DNA of 64,000 nucleotides from assembly GCA_016879935.1 (NCBI GenBank), contig JAACJQ010000205.1:24919-88918 (forward strand), read 5' to 3'. This document shows, one piece after another, positions 9,817 through 26,259 of this stretch. This DNA is from Archangiaceae bacterium (GTDB lineage Bacteria > Myxococcota > Myxococcia > Myxococcales > Myxococcaceae). Numbering within the stretch: position 1 is the first letter of the stretch; each line of letters begins with the position of its first letter. The notes under the pieces were generated by a model. The model did not search any database. It had not been told where the DNA came from and worked only from the letters and a program-made list of their open reading frames with translations. The position numbers were made by a program, and so were the translations under genes.

Positions 9817-12003
9817 TCACACGCGCTCGACCGAGTGCACCCCGGTGAGCTTCTCGATGCTGCGAATGAGATCGTTGAGCTGCTTCAAGTCGGAGATCAC
9901 GCACTCGAAGGTGTTCACCGCGCGATCGTCGCCTGTCACCCGGCAGTTCGCCTGCGAGATGTTGACGCCCTTCTTCGAGAAGATCTGCGACATGTCGGCG
10001 AGAAGACCGGGGCGATCGACGGTCATCACGCGCAACGTCACCGCGCGCTTGAAGTCGCCCTTCACGTCCCACGCGACGTCGACCTTGCGCTCCGGGTCAG
10101 TCGCCAGCGCCTTCTCACAACCCGACTGATGCACTGTGACGCCGCGGCCGCGCGTGATGAAGCCGACGATCGCGTCTCCTGGCACCGGGTTGCAGCAGCG
10201 GGCGAAGCGCACGAGCACGTCGTCGATGCCACCGATGGTGACGCCGCTCGACGACTTGCGCCCGACGACGCGCTTGGCGATGTCGCTGACCGCCGAGAAC
10301 AGCCCCGACGCGCTCGAGGAACTCGGCGGTGGAGCCTCCTTCACCTCGGCGACCTTCTCGGCCGGCACGAGCAGCTCGACGAGCTGGCCAGGCTGGATCT
10401 TGCCGTACCCGACCGCGACCAGCAGATCTTCTTCGGTACGCAGCCCGTAGCCCTCGAGGTGCGGCTTCAGATCGCCGCCCTTGATCACCTTGTTCAGGTT
10501 GAGCCCGAAGCGCTTGAACTCGCGCTCCACGAGCTCGCGGCCCAGCGCCATCGACTTCTCGCGCTGCTGCTCCTTGATGAACGAGCGGATCTTCTGCTGC
10601 GCCCGGCTCGTCTTCACGAAGGTGAGCCAGTCTTTCGACGGGTGCGCCTGTGGGCTGGTGAGGATCTCGATCTGATCGCCGTTCTTCAGCTTGTAGCGAA
10701 GCGGCACGATCTTGCCGTTCACCTTGGCGCCGACGCACTTCTCGCCGACGGCCGAGTGCACCGCATAGGCGAAGTCGACTGGCGTGGCGTCGCGCGGCAG
10801 GCTCTTCACGTCACCACGCGGGGTGAAGACGAAGACCTCGTCGGTGAAGAGATCGACCTTCACCGTGTCGAGGAACTCTTTCGGGTCCTTCAGATCCTGC
10901 TGCCACTCGAGTAGCTGCCGCAGCCATGCGAACTTCTCGTCGTCTTTCGCGAGCGCCGAGCGGCCCTCTTTGTAGGCCCAGTGCGCGGCGATGCCTTCTT
11001 CGGCGATGCGGTGCATCTCTTCGGTGCGAATCTGAATCTCGATGCGCTCCGAGAGCGGGCCGATCACCGTCGTGTGCAACGACTGGTACATGTTCGCCTT
11101 GGGAATGGCGATGAAGTCCTTGAAGCGGCCCGGCACCGGCTTCCACTGCTGGTGCATGAGGCCGAGCGCGCCGTAGCACTGGCCCACGTCGTGGGTGATC
11201 ACGCGAAACGCGATGACGTCGGGCACCTGCTCGAACTCGATGCCCTGCGACCGCATCTTCTTGTGAATCGAATACATGTGCTTGAAGCGGCCCGTCACCG
11301 ACGCGGGAATCGCGGCCTCTTTGAGCTTGCCGGCGATCAGCGCGCAGACGTCGTCGATGTACTTCTCACGGTCCTTCTTCTTGCGGTTGATGCGCGCTTC
11401 GAGCTCGAAGAAGTCCTTCGGGCGCGTGTAGCGGAACGAGAGATCTTCGAGCTCGGTCTTGATCCACGAGATGCCGAGCCGGTTCGCGAGCGGCGCGTAG
11501 ATGTCGAGCGTCTCTTGAGCGATGCGCGCCTGCTTCTCTTCGCTCATGTGCTCGAGCGTGCGCATGTTGTGAGTGCGATCGGCGAGCTTCACGAGAATGA
11601 CGCGAATGTCTTGCGCCATCGCGACGAGCATCTTGCGGAAGTTCTCGGCCTGCTTCTCTTCCTGCGAGAGCTGCTGCGGCGCCGAGTACTTCGAGAGCTT
11701 GGTGACGCCGTCGACGATGAGCGCGACCTCGGCGCCGAAGAGCTCTTGAATCTCTTCGACGGTGGCGAGCGTGTCTTCGACCGTGTCGTGCAGGAGCCCC
11801 GCGACGATCGACGCCTCGTCGAGACGCAGCTGCGCCAGAAGGCCGGCGACTTCGAGCGGGTGAATCAGGTACGGCTCGCCAGACTTGCGAACCTGACCCT
11901 GATGAACCTTCGCCGAATAGACGTAGGCTTTCTTGATGATGTCGAGGTCGGGTGCCGGGTGGTACGACGACACCCTCGTCAAAATGTCGTTCAGACGAAT
12001 CAA
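9817..12003 (-). CDS. rel: bifunctional (p)ppGpp synthetase/hydrolase (RelA/SpoT)
   Basis: 728 residues if started at the TTG at 12003, which gives MIRLNDILTRVSSYHP, the usual N-terminus of these enzymes; the frame is open to a TTG at 12069. It makes and degrades the stringent-response alarmone. The N-terminal HD hydrolase has its metal site in LLHDTVEDT. The synthetase domain has RFKHMYSIHKKM. A TGS domain (DEVFVFTPRGDVKSLPRDA), a helical region and a C-terminal ACT domain (TLRVMTVDRPGLLADMSQIF) follow. Both catalytic domains look intact, so both activities are expected. ridA follows 12 nt downstream. Confidence 0.95.
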   Translation of the reverse strand: MIRLNDILTRVSSYHPAPDLDIIKKAYVYSAKVHQGQVRKSGEPYLIHPLEVAGLLAQLRLDEASIVAGLLHDTVEDTLATVEEIQELFGAEVALIVDGVTKLSKYSAPQQLSQEEKQAENFRKMLVAMAQDIRVILVKLADRTHNMRTLEHMSEEKQARIAQETLDIYAPLANRLGISWIKTELEDLSFRYTRPKDFFELEARINRKKKDREKYIDDVCALIAGKLKEAAIPASVTGRFKHMYSIHKKMRSQGIEFEQVPDVIAFRVITHDVGQCYGALGLMHQQWKPVPGRFKDFIAIPKANMYQSLHTTVIGPLSERIEIQIRTEEMHRIAEEGIAAHWAYKEGRSALAKDDEKFAWLRQLLEWQQDLKDPKEFLDTVKVDLFTDEVFVFTPRGDVKSLPRDATPVDFAYAVHSAVGEKCVGAKVNGKIVPLRYKLKNGDQIEILTSPQAHPSKDWLTFVKTSRAQQKIRSFIKEQQREKSMALGRELVEREFKRFGLNLNKVIKGGDLKPHLEGYGLRTEEDLLVAVGYGKIQPGQLVELLVPAEKVAEVKEAPPPSSSSASGLFSAVSDIAKRVVGRKSSSGVTIGGIDDVLVRFARCCNPVPGDAIVGFITRGRGVTVHQSGCEKALATDPERKVDVAWDVKGDFKRAVTLRVMTVDRPGLLADMSQIFSKKGVNISQANCRVTGDDRAVNTFECVISDLKQLNDLIRSIEKLTGVHSVERV

Positions 12004-12102
12004 ACGAGGCGATGCTAACACCCTGCTCCACTGCTGCAACGCGTCAGCGTCGACGAATGTGTTGCGCAAATGTGCGGAAAGTCTCAGTATCGCACCTCTT
12101 CC

Positions 12103-13122
12103 ATGACGGCGTTCCTGACCAAATCGCTTGGAGTCGTCTGCGCGAACTGCGACTTCCTCAACGTCGTCGGTGCCGTGCGGTGCATGTCGTGCGGTGCCGC
12201 CACTGACGCACCCTCTCCTACGGCGAAGACCGATCAGTCGCCGAAGCTGGTGCCGCAGCAGGCGCAGCCGATGAATCAGGAGGGCTCGGACAAGACGGTG
12301 CCGATGGCTCCCACGCCGACGAAGCCACCCGAGGCTCCGCCAGGGTTGCGACGAAGTGGCGTGACACCCGCTCCGCCCGAGTTGGCGACGACACCCGCCT
12401 CACCTTCGGCTGGTCGTGGTGTTCCGGCGCGGCCCACGTTCCAGTCGTCGGCGACGCCGCCTCCGCAACAGACGCCGGGCCCGAAGTTCGGCCTCACCGT
12501 GCTCGCCGGGCCTGCGCGCGGCCAACGCTTCCGCCTCGGCGCCACGGGCGCGCAGGTCGGTCGCTCGAAGGGCGTCATCCTCTTCCCCGAAGATCCGTTC
12601 GTGTCGCCGTTGCACGCGTCGCTCATCGTGCGTGACGGCAAGCTCTTCGTGCGCGACGAGAACAGCACCTCGGGCATCTACGCGAGCATCGCGGGCCAGG
12701 AGACCGTGCCGGCCGGCGGCCTCTTCTGCACGGGCCTGCGCCTGTTCCGCTACGTCGGCGCCATCGAGCCAGCCCCCGCCTGGAATCGCCTCGACGTGCT
12801 CGTCTACGGAGCCCCGGTTCCGAACGGGGTCGTGCACTACTCCATCGAGGAAGTGCTGCTCGGCGATCGTCCCGGCCGCTGCATCATCACGCCGGGCCCC
12901 GTCTTGACCATCGGCCAGGGCCGTTGCGACTTCTCGTTCCCCAGTGACGAAGGCCTCGCGCCCAGACACTGCGAAGTCGCGCCACTGCCAACGGGCGCGA
13001 TGATTCGCGATCTCTCCGGTGGGCTCGGAACGTTCGTGCGCATCGCGGGTGAACGTCCGCTCAAGGCCGGCGATCGCATTCGCGTGGGCCAGCAGACGCT
13101 TCAGGTCGAGCTGCTGAGCTGA
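12103..13122 (+). CDS. zinc-ribbon and FHA-domain protein
   Basis: 339 residues from the ATG at 12103. An upstream in-frame ATG at 12070 would add 11 residues and run closer to the divergent rel gene. A four-Cys ribbon (C13, C16, C27, C30) is followed by a Pro/Thr-rich linker of about 90 residues. A forkhead-associated domain covers about 126-220, with GRSKGVI, S-P-L-H and N-S-T-S-G. A second, more diverged FHA domain runs from 250 to the C-terminus (IGQGRCDFSFPSDEG, PRHCEV). FHA domains bind phosphothreonine peptides, so it is a likely reader of the Ser/Thr kinases encoded nearby. Its partner is unknown. Confidence 0.8.
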   Translation: MTAFLTKSLGVVCANCDFLNVVGAVRCMSCGAATDAPSPTAKTDQSPKLVPQQAQPMNQEGSDKTVPMAPTPTKPPEAPPGLRRSGVTPAPPELATTPASPSAGRGVPARPTFQSSATPPPQQTPGPKFGLTVLAGPARGQRFRLGATGAQVGRSKGVILFPEDPFVSPLHASLIVRDGKLFVRDENSTSGIYASIAGQETVPAGGLFCTGLRLFRYVGAIEPAPAWNRLDVLVYGAPVPNGVVHYSIEEVLLGDRPGRCIITPGPVLTIGQGRCDFSFPSDEGLAPRHCEVAPLPTGAMIRDLSGGLGTFVRIAGERPLKAGDRIRVGQQTLQVELLS

Positions 13123-13533
13123 CCCGACACTTCTCTTCCTCGAGCTTCTGCGCGCCGCGTCGAATGCCAGGCTCGGCGAAGAACGCGCTCGACCGCCACG
13201 TCACGCTCGTCGGCCGGCCGAAACGAAAGCTCCTCACTGCGAGTGAGGGAGCGTTGAACAGTCCATGTGGTGCGTCGACGAGCTCGAGGTTCGGTGGTCG
13301 GTGCTCTGAGCGGTTCGGCGCGACGCTCCAGCGTGTTTGCGCTCGCGTCTCCGCTCCGGCCTGACTCGCTGCGTGTCGTCGCGATCGACTTCGGAATGAT
13401 CGCCGCGACGAACGGCGACCTGCACCTGCTACTTCACGAGGGCCAGTTCGGCGACTGCGCTGCTCCGCGACGTGCCGAACGTCACCCGAGCGAATCGCCA
13501 CTGGTCAGCTCGCAGAAGGCAGCAACGGCTGAC
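13123..13533. other. intergenic region without a convincing gene
   Basis: About 410 nt between the convergent FHA and kinase genes. Open frames exist on both strands, but none has a family signature, a ribosome-binding site or consistent codon use. The only structure seen is the hairpin at 13229-13252, listed separately. A diverged gene remnant cannot be excluded. Confidence 0.5.
13218..13252 (-). terminator. possible terminator for the minus-strand kinase gene
   Basis: GCTCCTCACT, loop GCG, then AGTGAGGGAGC forms a 10-11 bp stem with one bulge at 13229-13252. Read on the minus strand it is followed by TTTCGTTTCGG, a modest U-rich tail. It lies about 280 nt beyond the kinase stop. Confidence 0.35.
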
Positions 13534-15168
<1,635 letters not shown>

Positions 15169-15202
15169 AGGTGTGGAACAGGCGTGCTACGCATGCGCCG
15201 CG

Positions 15203-15859
15203 ATGGCGAATCGTCCACGAGTGGCGGTGCGGGTGGTCCGTGCAGACGGCGGGCCGGAGTCGGTGATCCCCATGCGGGGTGACGTGATGCTGTGTGGGCG
15301 CAACGGCGATCTGTCGCTGGCCGACGATCCGTTCGTGGCCGACACGCAGATGCGGCTGTTCTTCTCGGGCAACCGGCTCGCGGTCGAAGACGTGGGTGGC
15401 GGCAACGGCGTGTTCGCGCGCCTCGCGCCGGGCGTCGAGCGTGAGGTCGCGAGTGGCGGTGAAGTGCGCCTGGGTCGTCAGCGCCTGGTGATCGAGCCGC
15501 TCCCCGTGCTGAGCCCGGGAGAAGACGGTGCGACGGCGTGGGGCTCGCCCGACTCTGGTTTCCGTTTCCGCATGGTGCAGCTGATGGAGGGCGGCACGCG
15601 CGGCTCGGCGTACCCGCTCAAAGAAGGCGACAACTTCGTGGGCCGCGAGACTGGCGACATCGTCTTTCCGACCGACGGCTTCGTCTCGTCGAGCCACGCC
15701 ACGCTCTACGTCGCTCCCGATCGCGTGCTGATTCGAGATGGCATTCGCGACAAGCACTCGTCGAACGGCACGTTCCTGCGGCTGACGGCTCCGGCCTTCG
15801 TCGAGAACGGCGATCAGTTCCTCATCGGGCGGCAGCTCGTTCGCGTCGAGATGGCCTGA
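15203..15859 (+). CDS. tandem FHA-domain protein
   Basis: 218 residues from the ATG at 15203 (MANRPRVAVRVV). The frame is open upstream, but only antisense to the kinase gene. Residues 1-100 form a diverged FHA-like domain (LCGRNGDLSLADDPFVADTQ) in which the usual S-x-x-H is missing. Residues 115-218 form a canonical FHA domain with VGRETGDIVFP, SSSHATLY and SSNGTFLRL. Divergent pairing with the kinase gene (34 nt between starts) makes the kinase, or a substrate it phosphorylates, a plausible partner. Confidence 0.82.
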   Translation: MANRPRVAVRVVRADGGPESVIPMRGDVMLCGRNGDLSLADDPFVADTQMRLFFSGNRLAVEDVGGGNGVFARLAPGVEREVASGGEVRLGRQRLVIEPLPVLSPGEDGATAWGSPDSGFRFRMVQLMEGGTRGSAYPLKEGDNFVGRETGDIVFPTDGFVSSSHATLYVAPDRVLIRDGIRDKHSSNGTFLRLTAPAFVENGDQFLIGRQLVRVEMA

Positions 15860-15860
15860 G

Positions 15861-15904
15861 AAGAAAACACGAACGCCGCTCCGGAGTCGGTCTCCGAAGC
15901 GGCG
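15861..15904 (-). terminator. Rho-independent-like terminator for the dksA-type gene
   Basis: A 13 bp stem with one mismatch (arms CGCCGCTCCGGAG and CTCCGAAGCGGCG, loop of 5) occupies 15874-15904. On the minus strand it is followed by GTGTTTTCTT. It sits between two convergent genes and may stop transcription from both sides. Confidence 0.6.
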
Positions 15905-15947
15905 CGTGGTTCGTTGAGTCTTTGACGACGAAGCAGAAGCGACGGCC

Positions 15948-16328
15948 TCAGCCGTACGACTTCTCCTTCTTCTCCTGCTCTTCCTTGCAGCGAATGCAGA
16001 GCGTCGTCACCGGCCGCGCCTCGAGGCGCTTGAGGCTGATCGGCTCTTCGCAGCGCTCGCACAGACCGAACGTGCCGTCGGTGATGCGCTGAATCGCCTT
16101 GTTGATCTTCGCGAGCAGCAGCTTCTCGCGATCGAGCAAGCGAAACGCCATCGACTGCGCGTACTCGCTCGAGGCCTGGTCGATCTCGTCGGGGAGGTCA
16201 TCGGTGTCGAAGTTCGACTCCTCCTCCATCGTCTTGCGGGCCTTCGCGAGGATCGCCGTGCGGCTATCCTCGAGCATCTTCTTGAAGCGCTTCAAATCCT
16301 TCGCGCCCAGCGTTCCTCGTTCAGACAT
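15948..16328 (-). CDS. TraR/DksA family zinc-finger transcription regulator
   Basis: 126 residues from the ATG at 16328 (MSERGTLGAKDLKRF). DksA-type proteins enter the RNA polymerase secondary channel and, with ppGpp, adjust promoter activity. The coiled-coil part has acidic residues near its tip (DTDDLPDEIDQ). The C-terminal finger is C-x2-C...C-x2-C (LCERCEEPIS...LCIRCK), a four-Cys zinc site as in E. coli DksA. It lies some 4 kb from rel, the likely ppGpp source. A strong hairpin follows the stop. Confidence 0.9.
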   Translation of the reverse strand: MSERGTLGAKDLKRFKKMLEDSRTAILAKARKTMEEESNFDTDDLPDEIDQASSEYAQSMAFRLLDREKLLLAKINKAIQRITDGTFGLCERCEEPISLKRLEARPVTTLCIRCKEEQEKKEKSYG

Positions 16329-16452
16329 GGGGTCGAAAACTCTCCGGCCTACGGGAAAAAAGGCGCGAGAGTGTGCGACCGCGCTCGCCAACTGTCAAGC
16401 AATGACGAAATAACCCTTTGAAATCACGCTCACCGGATAGACTGGTCCTCTC

Positions 16453-17334
16453 ATGTCGGACCTGTCCCGATTCGATCGCGAGTTTCTGAAGACGGCGCTG
16501 GCGCTGGCGAACCAGTCGGAGGTCACCCATCTCCTCTACATCAGCGACACGCCGCTCGCTCCCGCCGACCTCCGCGGGCGCAAGGCGCGCAAGAAGCTCC
16601 TGTACGCGGTGACGCTGGACACGATCGCCGTCGAGCTCGAGGCCCGAAAAGAGCGCGTCGTCGTCATCCCCGCGTACGACTACTCGCGCACCGAGCGCGT
16701 GAAGATGGCGGTCGTCTCGGCGCTCAGTCAGGGCTTCTTCAAAGAGGGCGATCTCGTGTTGTGCCTGACGGGCCGAATCGGCCGGCAGGTCGACACGCTC
16801 ATGCAGATGCGCATCGGCGGCAGCCTCGACGATCGCGTCGCCATCGAAGGCGTGAAGCTCGGAGACGAGTTCAACTCGCAGGTCGTCGACGCGCTCATTC
16901 AGCTCGCGCTGCAGATCGGCCAGGAGGGCTTCGAAGGCCACCCGATCGGCACCATCATCTGCATCGGCGATCACACGGCAGTGCTCGAGACGAGCCGGCA
17001 GATGACGATCAACCCGTTTCAGGGCCTGTCTGAGGCCGAGCGCAACGTGCTCGACCCGAAGATTCGCGAGGCCATCAAGAACTTCTCGGTGCTCGACGGT
17101 GCCTTCGTCATTCGTGAAGACGGCGTGGTGCTGGCCGCCGGCCGTTACCTCTCGGCGAAAGACGACGACGTGAAGATTCCGCTCGGGCTCGGCGCGCGAC
17201 ACGCGGCGGCCGCGGGCATCACCGCCACCACGAAGTGCATCTCGATGGTCGTCAGCCAGACCTCGGGCGCGGTGCGGCTCTTCAAGGACGGCAACATCAT
17301 GCTCGAGCTGCACCAGACCGCTCGGCGCAACTGA
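16453..17334 (+). CDS. DisA_N/DAC (diadenylate cyclase-like) domain protein
   Basis: 293 residues. The C-terminal half resembles the DAC domain that joins two ATP into c-di-AMP. The DGA motif is clear (VLDGAFVIREDGVVLAAGRY), but the usual G-T-R-H-R motif reads G-A-R-H-A, so the second Arg is missing. The N-terminal half (about 1-150) resembles the extra domain of DacZ-type or stand-alone bacterial DAC proteins. No membrane segment or helix-hairpin-helix DNA-binding region is present, so it is not DisA proper. The start has upstream TTGAAA-like and TAGACT-like elements at poor spacing. Catalytic activity is uncertain because of the RHA variant. Confidence 0.72.
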   Translation: MSDLSRFDREFLKTALALANQSEVTHLLYISDTPLAPADLRGRKARKKLLYAVTLDTIAVELEARKERVVVIPAYDYSRTERVKMAVVSALSQGFFKEGDLVLCLTGRIGRQVDTLMQMRIGGSLDDRVAIEGVKLGDEFNSQVVDALIQLALQIGQEGFEGHPIGTIICIGDHTAVLETSRQMTINPFQGLSEAERNVLDPKIREAIKNFSVLDGAFVIREDGVVLAAGRYLSAKDDDVKIPLGLGARHAAAAGITATTKCISMVVSQTSGAVRLFKDGNIMLELHQTARRN

Positions 17335-17359
17335 CTTTCCCCCAGCGCAAGGAACCACC

Positions 17360-17680
17360 ATGGGAATGCTGAAGTTCGAAGTGCCCTCGACCCTGCCCAT
17401 CGACGACTCGAAGAAGCGCGTCGAAGCCCTGCTCTCGTACTGGAACCGCAAGTACGGCATCACCTCGTCGTGGAACGGCATGAAGGCCCAGATGAAGGGC
17501 AAGGCCGTGGGCGTCACCATCGACGGCAACCTCGAGGTGCTCAGCAACAAGATCGCGGGCGAGGCATCGGACCCCGGCATGCTGCTGCGCGGTCAGGCCC
17601 AGAAGTACCTCACCCGGAAGTTCAGCGAGTACCTCGACGCCAGGCGCTCGCTCGAAGACATCACCCGCGCCGAAGATTGA
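17360..17680 (+). CDS. polyhydroxyalkanoic acid system family protein
   Basis: 106 residues, soluble. Sequence pattern and length fit the PHA_gran_rgn/polyhydroxyalkanoic acid system family (small proteins with a K-R-V-E...G-I-x-x-x-W core and a GVTIDGNLEV beta hairpin). These are found near PHA synthesis genes in other bacteria and have an unclear molecular role. No PHA synthase is nearby. It starts 25 nt after the DAC-domain gene and is probably in one transcript with it. Confidence 0.7.
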   Translation: MGMLKFEVPSTLPIDDSKKRVEALLSYWNRKYGITSSWNGMKAQMKGKAVGVTIDGNLEVLSNKIAGEASDPGMLLRGQAQKYLTRKFSEYLDARRSLEDITRAED

Positions 17681-17768
17681 CGCGCCGTACACCGCGCCAT
17701 TGACGTTGTAGAGTTCGCGCGCTGCTGCACCCGGCAGTCTCCGCCCCATCGCTGCGAGGATCACGATC

Positions 17769-20813
<3,045 letters not shown>

Positions 20814-20860
20814 CGCCCCTGGCGTTCGGGAATCGTTTTTCGCGTGAGTGAGGGGAGCCG

Positions 20861-21847
20861 ATGACGCTTCGTCGATGGACAATGACGGTGGTGATGGTGC
20901 TGGCGAGCCTCTCGTTCGCGCAGGAGCCCGAGCGGCCCTGGGCGAAGGGCGTGGCGCCGTCGGCCCAGAAGCAGGCGCTCGAGATCTTCCGCACGGGCAA
21001 CGCGGCGCTGAAGGAGTCGCAGTGGCGCATCGCGGCTGACCGCTACCGTGAAGCCCTCGCGCTGTGGGACCACCCAGCCATCAACTACAACCTCGCGCTC
21101 GCGTTGCTGCAGCTCGATCAGCCGATCGAGACGTACAAGCGGCTCGAGGCGGCGCTCAAGTACGGGGCGGCACCGCTCGACTCCGACAAGTTCGAGCAGG
21201 CGCAGCGCTACCGCGCGCTGGTGGAGAAGCAGGTCTCACGCATCGAGCTGCGCTGCGACGTCGACGGCGCGGTCGTGAAGCTGAACGGCCAGCAGGTGCT
21301 CGTCGGCCCCGGCACGTACAAGACGATGGTGCGGGCGGGCGCGGTCACCGTGGTCGCTTCGAAAGAGGGCTTCCTCACGAACGAGCAGAGCCCCACCCTG
21401 CTGGGCGGAGAGACGCGCACGCTCGAGCTGACCCTGGTCGCCGCCGAGCAGGCCGTCGAGTACCGGCGCCTGTTCGCCGCGTGGATTCCGTTCGCGGTGC
21501 TCGGCGCCGGGGCAGCGCTGGCGGGTGGTGGCGTCGGCCTTCACCTCTCGGCCCGCAACCAGTTCGCTGCGTACGATCGCGGCATCGAAGGCTGCGTCGA
21601 CGTGACGACCGGTGGCTGCGTGCCGTCACTCGATCTCTCGGCGATGAAGACCCAGGCGCAGGGGCAACAGGCAGGCGCCCTGGTGCTCTACAGCATCGGC
21701 GGCGCGGCGATCGCGGCCGGCGCAGTGCTGCTCTACGTGAACCGCCCCCAGCCCTATCGCGCAGACGTGAAGGTCGAGTCTGCGTTTCACCTCGTTCCCA
21801 CCATCGGCCCGAACGGCGCCGGGGCCACGCTGTTCCTGAGCTTCTGA
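20861..21847 (+). CDS. secreted TPR/PEGA-like protein
   Basis: 328 residues with a signal peptide (MTVVMVLASLSFAQ). A TPR pair covers about 40-110 (FRTGNAALKESQWRIAADRY, YNLALALLQLDQP). A PEGA-like beta domain at 130-195 follows (IELRCDVDGAVVKLNGQ...KEGFLTNEQS); such domains are common in myxobacterial envelope proteins. Two membrane segments lie near 207-230 and 268-290. It is probably an envelope protein of unknown role. It follows the kinase gene by 47 nt and precedes the disulfide-repeat gene by 1 nt, so the three may be one operon. Confidence 0.7.
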   Translation: MTLRRWTMTVVMVLASLSFAQEPERPWAKGVAPSAQKQALEIFRTGNAALKESQWRIAADRYREALALWDHPAINYNLALALLQLDQPIETYKRLEAALKYGAAPLDSDKFEQAQRYRALVEKQVSRIELRCDVDGAVVKLNGQQVLVGPGTYKTMVRAGAVTVVASKEGFLTNEQSPTLLGGETRTLELTLVAAEQAVEYRRLFAAWIPFAVLGAGAALAGGGVGLHLSARNQFAAYDRGIEGCVDVTTGGCVPSLDLSAMKTQAQGQQAGALVLYSIGGAAIAAGAVLLYVNRPQPYRADVKVESAFHLVPTIGPNGAGATLFLSF

Positions 21848-22010
21848 CATGAACCGCACCATTCGAATCTCGAGCCTGCTCGCCGTGACGCTCTTCGGAG
21901 CGACGGCCTGCTTCGAACCCGCCAGCACCGCCTGCAAGAGCGGCATCGTCTGCCCTGCTGGCAGCCGCTGCTCCGCCGATGGAACGACGTGCACGCGCAC
22001 GGGCTGTGGC

Positions 22011-25065
<3,055 letters not shown>

Positions 25066-25636
25066 CCCTGGGTGCGCGCTGCTCGGTGACGCAGTCGCTC
25101 CAGGCGGCGACGGGCTCCATCGTCGCGGTCAACAAGTCGGCGACGACCGATGGCACCACGTTCACGCTGAACGACGGTATTCATGCCGCCGTGGTGTTCG
25201 AGTTCGACGCCGACCCCGACCCGGGCACCTTCACGGGCGGCAACGTGCGCGTGAATCTCAACCCGGGCGGAGGCAGCGCGACCGACGTGGCCGACAACAT
25301 TCGAGCCGCCATCAACGGCCTGCCCTCGACCACGCTGGCCATCACGGCGGGTGGAGCGACGGCGACGGTCACGCTCACCAACGATGCCCAGGGTGCGTTC
25401 GGCAACGTCGCCATCACCACCACCCTCTCGACGATGGGGTACTCGGTCTCGGGCATGACGGGCGGCCGCGGCCGTGACTGCCCTGCCACGACGGGCTGCG
25501 CTTCGACGAACGACTGCGCTCCGGGCCTGACCTGCCAGCCGAGCGCTGGCGGCCTCACCTGCCAGTAACCAGTGGGTTTCACTGACTCTTTCGGCACGGG
25601 GATCGTTTCCTCGCGCCGAACGTTTCAGGTTGTACC

Positions 25637-26236
25637 TTGCGCTGGTTGATCGCCCTGCCCTTCAGGCTCTTCTGGAAGCTCTCGTTCGGGCAGAAGCTCG
25701 TGGTGCTGGTCTGCGCGCCGCTGCTCGCCATCAACGGAGCGGTCGCCTTCTTCGGCAGCTCGGTCGTCTTTCCCCTCTCGCCCTTCTTTCTCGAAGAGAA
25801 GGTGTTCGCGCTGAAGACGTACGCGAAGCACCGGCCCGTCTGTGCGCTCACCGGCCACGGCGATCTCGAGACCCTCGCCAGTCAGGCGGAGCGAAAGCAC
25901 GGACTGCCCCGCGGCCTCATGTGGGCCATCGTGCAGACCGAGAGTGGCGCGCGCCCGCACCGCATCTCGTTCGCTGGAGCGATGGGCCCGGCACAGCTGA
26001 TGCCCGGCACTGCGGCCTTGATGGGGGTGAGCGACCCGTTCGATCCACACGAGGCGGTCGACGCGGGCGCCCGGTACTTGAAGCAGCAGCTCGATCGTTT
26101 CGGTGACGTGACGCTCGCCGTGGCTGCGTACAACGCGGGGCCCGGTGCGGTGCACGGCGTGGTGCCGAGGAACGGCGAGACCGAGCACTACGTCGCGAAG
26201 GTGATGCGCACGTTCTCGGGCACCCGCCTGCGCTGA
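25637..26236 (+). CDS. lytic transglycosylase (SLT domain) with N-terminal membrane anchor
   Basis: 199 residues from a TTG start. A membrane segment (about 19-45) anchors the protein. The soluble-lytic-transglycosylase domain (about 75-190) carries the catalytic Glu in WAIVQTESGARP, then GAMGPAQLMPGTA and AVAAYNAGPGAV, all standard family motifs. It cleaves the MurNAc-GlcNAc bond of peptidoglycan in the periplasm. It lies 24 nt upstream of the aldo/keto reductase-like gene, so it could share that transcript; a functional link is doubtful. Confidence 0.9.
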   Translation: MRWLIALPFRLFWKLSFGQKLVVLVCAPLLAINGAVAFFGSSVVFPLSPFFLEEKVFALKTYAKHRPVCALTGHGDLETLASQAERKHGLPRGLMWAIVQTESGARPHRISFAGAMGPAQLMPGTAALMGVSDPFDPHEAVDAGARYLKQQLDRFGDVTLAVAAYNAGPGAVHGVVPRNGETEHYVAKVMRTFSGTRLR

Positions 26237-26259
26237 GCGGAGTAGCGTTCTCGGTCGCG

